A DNA stretch of 64,000 bases from Cloacibacillus sp. An23 (GTDB taxonomy: Bacteria > Synergistota > Synergistia > Synergistales > Synergistaceae). Positions 58,822 through 64,000 of this stretch are shown here, one piece after another. Made by a program: the position numbers and the translations under genes. The DNA is taken from positions 1 to 64,000 of the forward strand of contig NZ_NFJQ01000004.1 in the NCBI RefSeq assembly GCF_002159945.1, written 5' to 3'. The notes below the pieces were generated by a model. That model was given only the letters and a program-made list of their open reading frames with translations, was not told the origin of the DNA and did no database searches. Each line of letters opens with the position of its first letter. Positions within the stretch are counted from its first letter, which is position 1.

Positions 58822-58852
58822 AAAAGGGGCGCGGAATCATCTTCCGCGCCCC
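58822..58852 (-). terminator. Terminator of the liv operon
   Basis: Perfect 11-base arms GGGGCGCGGAA (58826-58836) and TTCCGCGCCCC (58842-58852), five-base loop, followed on the minus strand by TTTTCC. Lies 29 bases past the livF stop. Confidence 0.8.
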
Positions 58853-58881
58853 GATTTATGCTGCTTTGCCGTAATTTGAGC

Positions 58882-59613
58882 TTATTTTTTGCCGCCGAGG
58901 TAGGCTTCCTCGATTTCCGGATTGTGGAGCAAGTCTTCGGAGCGTCCTTCCATGATTATCGTTCCGGTCTGAATGACGTAGGCGCGGTGCGAAAGTTGGA
59001 GCGCCTTTTTCGCGTTCTGCTCGACTATCAGTATCGCCATGCCGAGCTTCCTGTTGATCTCGGTCAGCTCTTTGAATATTTCGTTGATGATGATAGGCGC
59101 GAGGCCGAGCGACGGCTCGTCGAGCAGCAGCACGCGCGGACGCGCCATAAGCGCGCGGCCTATCGCGAGCATCTGCTGTTCTCCGCCGGAGAGCGTGCCC
59201 GCGTACTGGTTCTTGCGTTCAAGCAGGCGCGGGAACAACTCGAAGACGCTTTGCTTGAGATGCTCTATCTCGGCTTTGTCGGAAAGCGGGAAGGCTCCCA
59301 TGTCAAGGTTTTCAAGAACCGTGAGCGGCGCGAAGACCTTGCGTCCCTCGGGCGAAATGCTGACGCCGGCGGAGACGACCTGGAAGCTCTTCGCAGGCAG
59401 CGCTCTGCCGTCGAGCAGTATCTCGCCCGATACGCGCGGGACGTCGCCCATGATGGCGTTCATCATCGTCGATTTTCCCGCGCCGTTCGCGCCGATGACG
59501 GCGACTATCTCTCCCGGGTAGACGTCGAGCGACGCCCCTTTGAGCGCCTGTATCGCGCCGTAGCGGACTACGAGGTCTCTTACAGCCAGAATAGGAGTGC
59601 GGGCTTCCGTCAT
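58882..59613 (-). CDS. livF: Branched-chain amino-acid ABC ATPase LivF
   Basis: 243 residues. Walker A GANGAGKST, signature LSGGEQQMLAI, Walker B LLLDEPSLGLAP, and the H-loop equivalent at ILIVEQN. It is the smaller of the two LIV-I ATPases. ATG 59613 is four bases after the livG stop and nine bases after AGAGGAGG; the frame reaches 59634. It is last in the operon and a terminator follows. Confidence 0.96.
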   Translation of the reverse strand: MTEARTPILAVRDLVVRYGAIQALKGASLDVYPGEIVAVIGANGAGKSTMMNAIMGDVPRVSGEILLDGRALPAKSFQVVSAGVSISPEGRKVFAPLTVLENLDMGAFPLSDKAEIEHLKQSVFELFPRLLERKNQYAGTLSGGEQQMLAIGRALMARPRVLLLDEPSLGLAPIIINEIFKELTEINRKLGMAILIVEQNAKKALQLSHRAYVIQTGTIIMEGRSEDLLHNPEIEEAYLGGKK

Positions 59614-59617
59614 TTCC

Positions 59618-60385
59618 CTATTCCTCCTCTCCAAGGTACGCCTTGAGAACGTCGGGATGGCTCTGTATCTCCGAAGGCGTGCCTTCGGCTATCTTCGCGC
59701 CGAAGTTCATGCAGACGATGTGCGGGCATATCGCCATGACCATGTCCATGTGGTGTTCTATGAGCAGTATCGTGAGGTTGAAGTCGCGGTGGATGCCCGT
59801 AATCAGATCGTTGAGCTGTAAAACCTCGTCTGCGTTCATACCGGCCGCAGGCTCGTCGAGAAGCAGCAGCTCGGGTTGGAGCGATATGGCGCGCGCTATC
59901 TCAAGACGGCGCTGCAGTCCGTAGGGCAGAGTGCCTGCGGCCTGGTTCGCTCTGTCGGCGAGGCCGACGCGGTCGAGAAGCTCCATGCTTTCTTTGCGCG
60001 TGGCGGCTTCCTTGCTTCTCCAACGTCCCATGTGAGTGACGGCTTCGAGGAAGTTGTATTTGTAATGCTGCTGCGCGGCCGTCATGACGTTCTCAAGCAC
60101 CGACGAGGCCGCGAAGAGGCGCAGATTCTGGAACGTCCTCGCGATGCCGCGCGATATGACCTGGAAGGTCTTGAGCTTCGCTATGCTCTCGCCTTTGAAG
60201 ACGATGTCGCCGCTCGTCACGTCGTAGACGCCGGTGACGAGGTTGAATATCGTCGTCTTCCCGGCTCCGTTCGGGCCGATGAGTCCCGCGAGCTCCCCCT
60301 TCTCTATCTTGAAGGTCATGTCGCGGACGGCGTGGACTCCGCCGAATTTTTTGTTGACTTCTTTCAGTTCAAGCAATGCGCTCAT
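59618..60385 (-). CDS. livG: Branched-chain amino-acid ABC ATPase LivG
   Basis: 255 residues. Walker A GPNGAGKTT, signature LPYGLQRRLEI (the usual LivG variant), Walker B LLLDEPAAGMN, and H-loop LIEHHMDMVM. It pairs with LivF to power the LivHM channel. Its ATG overlaps the livM stop by one base. Confidence 0.96.
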   Translation of the reverse strand: MSALLELKEVNKKFGGVHAVRDMTFKIEKGELAGLIGPNGAGKTTIFNLVTGVYDVTSGDIVFKGESIAKLKTFQVISRGIARTFQNLRLFAASSVLENVMTAAQQHYKYNFLEAVTHMGRWRSKEAATRKESMELLDRVGLADRANQAAGTLPYGLQRRLEIARAISLQPELLLLDEPAAGMNADEVLQLNDLITGIHRDFNLTILLIEHHMDMVMAICPHIVCMNFGAKIAEGTPSEIQSHPDVLKAYLGEEE

Positions 60386-61266
60386 CAGCGGGCTCCCTCC
60401 TCTGCCGTTCCGGTCTTTTTGCGCGAAAAGAGCTTCTTAAGGTAGGACGGCGTCAGCTCGTTCGTGCCCATGATACCCTCGGGGCGCAGAACCATGACGA
60501 GCACGAGGACGAGCCCGTAGATAAGCATACGGTACTGCGATATCGGGCGGAAAAGCTCCGTGACGAGCGTCAGTATCGTCGTGCCGAGCAGGCATCCGCT
60601 CATGGAGCCGAGTCCTCCGAAGACGACGATGGAAACGAGCTCCGTCGACTTCGCCATGTCGAACATTATCGGCTGTATGAAGGACATATATCCGGCTATC
60701 AGCGCTCCGGATACGCCGCAGTAGAAGCCCGATATTGCGAGGCTCAGGTTGCGGTAGTGCGCCGTGTTGAATCCGAGCAGCGACGCCGCCACATAGTCGT
60801 CGCGGCATGCCTTGAAGGTGCGCCCGTAGCTGCTGTTGACGAGGAAGAACATCGCAACGGCGAGCACAACGAAGAAACCGACAGCGACCGGCATACTCGT
60901 GAAGCCGTCTATGCCGGGGTAGCCGCGCGCGCCGCGCGTAACGCTGTTCCAGTTCTCGATGATGAGGCGTATCGCTTCGCCGAGGCCGAGCGAGACTATG
61001 GCGTAATAGTCGCCGACGAGCTTCAGCGTCGGAAGGCCTATCAGGTAGGCCAGTATCATCGCAAGGATTCCGCCCGCGATAATGGCCGGGATGAAGTGCA
61101 GCCCGTATTCGACAGTGAGTATAGCCGCGGTGTACGCGCCTATCGCCATATAGCCGGCGTGGCCCAGCGTGAATATGCCGGTAAAGCCGGTGAAGAGCGA
61201 GACGCCCATAGCGGCGATGCAGTTTATAGCAAGGAGGGTGATAACGCCAACGGCATAACCTTCCAT
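60385..61266 (-). CDS. livM: Branched-chain amino-acid ABC permease LivM
   Basis: 293 residues with eight or more hydrophobic segments. Family blocks are GFTGIFTLGHAGYMAIGAYT, IGLPTLKLVGDYYAIVSLGL, and the C-terminal VVFGGLGSMSGCLLGT with LRPEGIMG. A short basic tail ends KKTGTAEEGAR. The start is 16 bases after the livH stop. It forms the translocation pore with LivH. Confidence 0.96.
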   Translation of the reverse strand: MEGYAVGVITLLAINCIAAMGVSLFTGFTGIFTLGHAGYMAIGAYTAAILTVEYGLHFIPAIIAGGILAMILAYLIGLPTLKLVGDYYAIVSLGLGEAIRLIIENWNSVTRGARGYPGIDGFTSMPVAVGFFVVLAVAMFFLVNSSYGRTFKACRDDYVAASLLGFNTAHYRNLSLAISGFYCGVSGALIAGYMSFIQPIMFDMAKSTELVSIVVFGGLGSMSGCLLGTTILTLVTELFRPISQYRMLIYGLVLVLVMVLRPEGIMGTNELTPSYLKKLFSRKKTGTAEEGAR

Positions 61267-61282
61267 AACAGACCGCCCTCCT

Positions 61283-62167
61283 TTACACTTTCTCGCCGAC
61301 GGATTTTCCGAAGAGTCCCGTCGGACGGACGATAAGCGTGATGATCAGGATGCCGAATACGACGAGGTCGCGGAACTGGCTCGATATAAATCCAGCCGTG
61401 AGCATCTCGGCGAGGCCGAGTATGATGCTACCGATAACGGCTCCAGGCAGCGAGCCTAGGCCGCCGATGACGGCGGCGACGAACGCCTTCGTCGTTATCA
61501 TGCTGCCGAGCTGCGGATAGAGCGTGTAACGGACAGACAGGAATATACCGCCGACGCCCGCGAGAAGCCCGGCGACGAAGAACACTATCGAAATCAGCCT
61601 GTTGACGTTGACGCCCATAAGTCCGGCCGTTTTAAGGTTATAGGACGCGGCGCGGATTGCGAGCCCCCACTTCGTTCTGACGAGGAAAAGCTGGAGGCCG
61701 GCGAGGAACACGACCGCGGTCACGAGAGACAGTATGTCGAAAGCGCTCGTCGTAGCGAGGCCGAGGAAATTTACCGGGTCAGTCGGGATGACTGGGGGGA
61801 GCGCGCGGAAGCGGCCTCCGACCGTCACCACGAAGATATTTTCAATGACTATGCTCATGCCCATCGACGCGATAAGCATATAGAGCGTGATGGGAGTACG
61901 TTCGCGTATCGGGCGATAGGCGAGGCGCTCGACTATTATCGCCGAAATTCCCGCGCCTATCAGCGCCGCGAACGAGGCCACCCAAATGTTGGCGCCGCCG
62001 GAACGCAGCGCGTAGTAGCATATATAGCCGCCTATTACGAGAAATCCGCCGTGGGCGAAGTTAGAAAACAGAAGTACAGAATACACAAGCGAATATCCGA
62101 CGGCGATAAGAGCGTAGACCGAGCCGAGGGACAATCCGTTGATAAGCTGCTGGATAAAGGTCTCCAA
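61283..62167 (-). CDS. livH: Branched-chain amino-acid ABC permease LivH
   Basis: 294 residues. It starts like known LivH (ETFIQQLINGLSLGSVYALI). The central AGLMGVNVNRLISIVFF coupling region and AAVIGGLGSLPGAVIGS are typical. The start is a TTG at 62167, six bases after GAGGTG and aligned with the family start; the frame extends to GTG 62176. It is separated from the binding-protein gene by a strong hairpin. Confidence 0.95.
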   Translation of the reverse strand: METFIQQLINGLSLGSVYALIAVGYSLVYSVLLFSNFAHGGFLVIGGYICYYALRSGGANIWVASFAALIGAGISAIIVERLAYRPIRERTPITLYMLIASMGMSIVIENIFVVTVGGRFRALPPVIPTDPVNFLGLATTSAFDILSLVTAVVFLAGLQLFLVRTKWGLAIRAASYNLKTAGLMGVNVNRLISIVFFVAGLLAGVGGIFLSVRYTLYPQLGSMITTKAFVAAVIGGLGSLPGAVIGSIILGLAEMLTAGFISSQFRDLVVFGILIITLIVRPTGLFGKSVGEKV

Positions 62168-62226
62168 TAGCAACACCTCAAACTTTCTTGCCTGGATAAA
62201 CGGGTAAGCGTGAGCTTATTTAATGA

Positions 62227-62264
62227 GACGTCCAAGGCTCTCGCACCAAAAAGCCTTGGACGTC
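62227..62264 (-). terminator. Strong hairpin between the binding-protein gene and livH
   Basis: Perfect 13-base arms GACGTCCAAGGCT (62227-62239) and AGCCTTGGACGTC (62252-62264), 12-base loop, no T-run. It is probably a partial terminator or mRNA-stabilising structure that keeps the binding protein in excess. Confidence 0.65.
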
Positions 62265-62276
62265 CGTCGGATGTGC

Positions 62277-63425
62277 TTATTTAGGTTCGACTTTCTTGTA
62301 GAACTTAGCTTTCAGGTCGTCGCCGACTTTAAGGATGATACCGGCCTTGTTCACGGGGTCGTGGGTCGCCGGGTCGATGGTCAGGGTCGCGTGGTTGAGC
62401 TTGAGGTCCTTCGTCTCTTCGAGAGCCTTCGCTATCGCGGGGCCTTCGGCCTTTCCGGCGCGGTTGATCGCGTCTACCAGCCACGTCATCGCGTCGTAGG
62501 ACATCGTGCCGTTCACGAACTCTTTGCACTCGTCGTTGTATTTTTCTTTATAGCGGGCGAATATCGGAGCCATCGCGGGGTCTTCCATGTAAGTGTGGTT
62601 GACCCAGTAGGTTCCGACCATCGCGGGGCCGGCTATCTCGTTCATGAATTCGGCGTATCCGTCGCCGCCGACGATTGTAATGTCAAGCCCCAGCTCCTGA
62701 GCCTGCTTGATGGCGAGCGCCATATCTTTTCCCATTCCGGGGAGAAGCATCATTTCGGCGCCGGAGTTCTTGATCTTCGTAAGCTGGGCGCGGAAGTCAA
62801 CGTCGGTCTCACGGAAGCCTTCATCGGCGACTATCTTTCCGCCGAGTTCCTCGTAGCGCTTAATGAAGAACTCTCTGAGCCCGTGGGCGTAGTCGGAGCC
62901 GACGTTGTAAAGGATGGCGGCTTTGCTCTTCTTGAGGTCGTTGTAGGCGAGATCCGCCGCAAGAGCTCCCTGATAGGGGTCGGTGAAGCATATGCGGAAG
63001 GAATAGGGGCGGACTTTGCCTTTATTGTCTACTGTGACGAACGGGTTGGAGGCGACGGTGCCTATCTGAGGGACCTTGCCGTCGGCGACTATCGGGGCGG
63101 TGGCTATATTGATGCCGCTCGAGTTCGCGCCGACTATCGCGCAGACTTTATCTACTTCTATCATGCGGCGGACGGCGTTGACCGCGTCCTCGTTGCGCGT
63201 CTTGGTGTCATAGGGGACGAGTTCGAGCGGACGTCCGAGCACGCCGCCCTTGGCGTTTACTTCGTCAACAAAAAGCTTGGCCATGTTCACTTCGGTGATG
63301 CCGTACTGGGCATAGTCGCCGGTGAGGGCTGCGAGGTAACCGATCTTGATAGGTTCGGCCGCGAAAGCGGCGCCGGCTGCGAGGACTACGATAACAAGAG
63401 ACAGAATAGCTAGTACCTTTCTCAA
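62277..63425 (-). CDS. Branched-chain amino-acid-type periplasmic binding protein
   Basis: 382 residues. Signal peptide (L/M)RKVLAILSLVIVVLAAGAA, cleaved near AFA; mature EPIKIGYLAALTGDYAQYG as in LivJ/K. Later landmarks are GANSSGINIATAPIVADGKV, RICFTDPYQGALAADLAY and VGSDYAHGLREFFIKRY. The ligand (leucine, other amino acids, or amides) is not fixed by sequence. The start is a TTG at 63425, seven bases after GGAGGTG. It is first of the five-gene LIV operon. Confidence 0.94.
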   Translation of the reverse strand: MRKVLAILSLVIVVLAAGAAFAAEPIKIGYLAALTGDYAQYGITEVNMAKLFVDEVNAKGGVLGRPLELVPYDTKTRNEDAVNAVRRMIEVDKVCAIVGANSSGINIATAPIVADGKVPQIGTVASNPFVTVDNKGKVRPYSFRICFTDPYQGALAADLAYNDLKKSKAAILYNVGSDYAHGLREFFIKRYEELGGKIVADEGFRETDVDFRAQLTKIKNSGAEMMLLPGMGKDMALAIKQAQELGLDITIVGGDGYAEFMNEIAGPAMVGTYWVNHTYMEDPAMAPIFARYKEKYNDECKEFVNGTMSYDAMTWLVDAINRAGKAEGPAIAKALEETKDLKLNHATLTIDPATHDPVNKAGIILKVGDDLKAKFYKKVEPK

Positions 63426-63473
63426 TATAGTGCACCTCCATATTGTGTTGTGTAGCTGTGTGACTCTGGCTCT

Positions 63474-63502
63474 ATTGTATAAGTTGTGAAGGGATATGTA
63501 AA
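63474..63502 (-). promoter_or_regulatory. Promoter of the liv operon
   Basis: -35 TTTACA (63502-63497), 17-base spacer, -10 TACAAT (63479-63474). AT-rich direct repeats AGTTAATTT/AGTTAATTA (63516-63533) lie just upstream, as an UP-element or operator would. Confidence 0.7.
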
Positions 63503-63575
63503 GAAAAATCGGCATAGTTAATTTAGTTAATTAAAATTTTTGAAATGAACGAGCGGCGGAGTTCAGTTTTTACAT

Positions 63576-63611
63576 AAAAAAACGGCTCCTCCGTTCTGTG
63601 GAGGAGCCGTT
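63576..63611 (-). terminator. Terminator of dnaJ
   Basis: Perfect 12-base arms AACGGCTCCTCC (63581-63592) and GGAGGAGCCGTT (63600-63611), followed on the minus strand by six or more T. Lies 28 bases past the dnaJ stop. Confidence 0.88.
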
Positions 63612-63638
63612 AGTATTGCCGAAAAACGCGCGGCGCCG

Positions 63639-64000
63639 CTAGGCTTTCACCTGCTGTCCGCTCTCGCGCGCGAGCTGGATGAGAAGCTCTCGCTCTTTTG
63701 CGCTGAGGGATTTCGGAACCTTCACGCGCACGAGTATATTCATGTCGCCGCTGCCTTTGCCGCGGAGCCTCGGCATGCCGCGCCCCTTTATGCGAAGCTT
63801 GGAGCCGGCCTGAGTGCCCGCCGGGATGTCGAGCTTCTCGACGCCGTCGAATGTGTCTACCTTCACCTCGCAGCCGAGAGCGGCCTGCGGGTAGGATATC
63901 TCTATCGTCGTGTTGAGGTCGTCGCCCTTCCTCGTGAACCTGGCGTCGGGCATCACTTCAGTAAGTATGAAGAGGTCGCCTGCCGGGCCGCCGTTGATTC
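63639..64000 (-). CDS. dnaJ: Chaperone DnaJ, C-terminal part
   Basis: About 120 C-terminal residues; the N-terminal J-domain and zinc region lie beyond 64000. It reads GGPAGDLFILTEVMPDARFT, then RKGDDLNTTIEISYPQAALG, the typical DnaJ substrate-binding domain II. The segment GDMNILVRVKVPKSLSAKER near the end is also typical. The segment that usually reads HPxFxRxGxDL here reads PDARFTRKGDDL. It is a co-chaperone of DnaK. A type-II DnaJ-like protein without zinc fingers is possible, since only the C-terminus is visible. Confidence 0.9.
   Translation of the reverse strand, partial: INGGPAGDLFILTEVMPDARFTRKGDDLNTTIEISYPQAALGCEVKVDTFDGVEKLDIPAGTQAGSKLRIKGRGMPRLRGKGSGDMNILVRVKVPKSLSAKERELLIQLARESGQQVKA

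Overview
This is a GC-rich window with tightly packed genes, mostly in short operons on the minus strand. It looks like chromosome of a diderm, amino-acid-fermenting anaerobe. The best guess is phylum Synergistota (Cloacibacillus or Synergistes-like). That assignment is inferred from the very long RpoC with large insertions, a DUF3798 solute-binding ABC system, TAXI-TRAP and LIV amino-acid uptake, a lipid A-type acyltransferase and a YadA-like outer-membrane protein. No rRNA, tRNA, CRISPR array, prophage or intact insertion sequence was seen.

Layout: (1) 1-12.4 kb, minus strand: tuf (partial), fusA, rpsG, rpsL and an L7Ae-like gene, then rpoC and rpoB. rpoBC has its own promoter and a terminator-like hairpin in its leader. 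(2) 12.5-18.9 kb: housekeeping genes (DUF1847, RluA-type pseudouridine synthase, YhaM-like exonuclease, aminotransferase, mnmE). (3) 18.9-25 kb: a poly-C leader region, a YadA-like head protein, proS, a TrpR-like regulator, a degenerate SDR, a YqgF/RuvC-like nuclease and an LpxL-like acyltransferase. (4) 25-31 kb: a fused TRAP permease with two TAXI binding proteins, one frameshifted, and a two-subunit class I fumarase. (5) 31-41.6 kb: a histidine phosphatase, a DUF6672-like anchor protein, two permeases, a double ATPase, three DUF3798 binding proteins and an M24 peptidase, forming one uncharacterised uptake system. (6) 41.8-45.9 kb: a complete polyamine operon (speD, arginine decarboxylase, speE, speB). 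(7) 46-51.3 kb: an MFS transporter, a GntR regulator, a saccharopine-dehydrogenase-like enzyme and an NhaC-type antiporter. (8) 51.1-53.1 kb: a gene-poor stretch with an orphan promoter and a MITE-like element. (9) 53.1-58.7 kb: lrgAB, rsmE, prmA, a zinc-ribbon protein, an unknown protein and a DUF4304 protein. (10) 58.8-63.5 kb: a complete LIV branched-chain amino-acid ABC operon. (11) The C-terminal end of dnaJ.

The theme is scavenging and catabolism of amino acids or small peptides (LIV, TAXI-TRAP, the DUF3798 ABC system next to a peptidase, NhaC, saccharopine-type enzyme, arginine to polyamines) on a backbone of core transcription and translation genes. The most novel material is the DUF3798 ABC locus, with duplicated promoters and leaders and GC-rich palindromes, and the rpoBC leader with its intrinsic terminator. 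Function calls rest on motif recognition by eye, with no database search.
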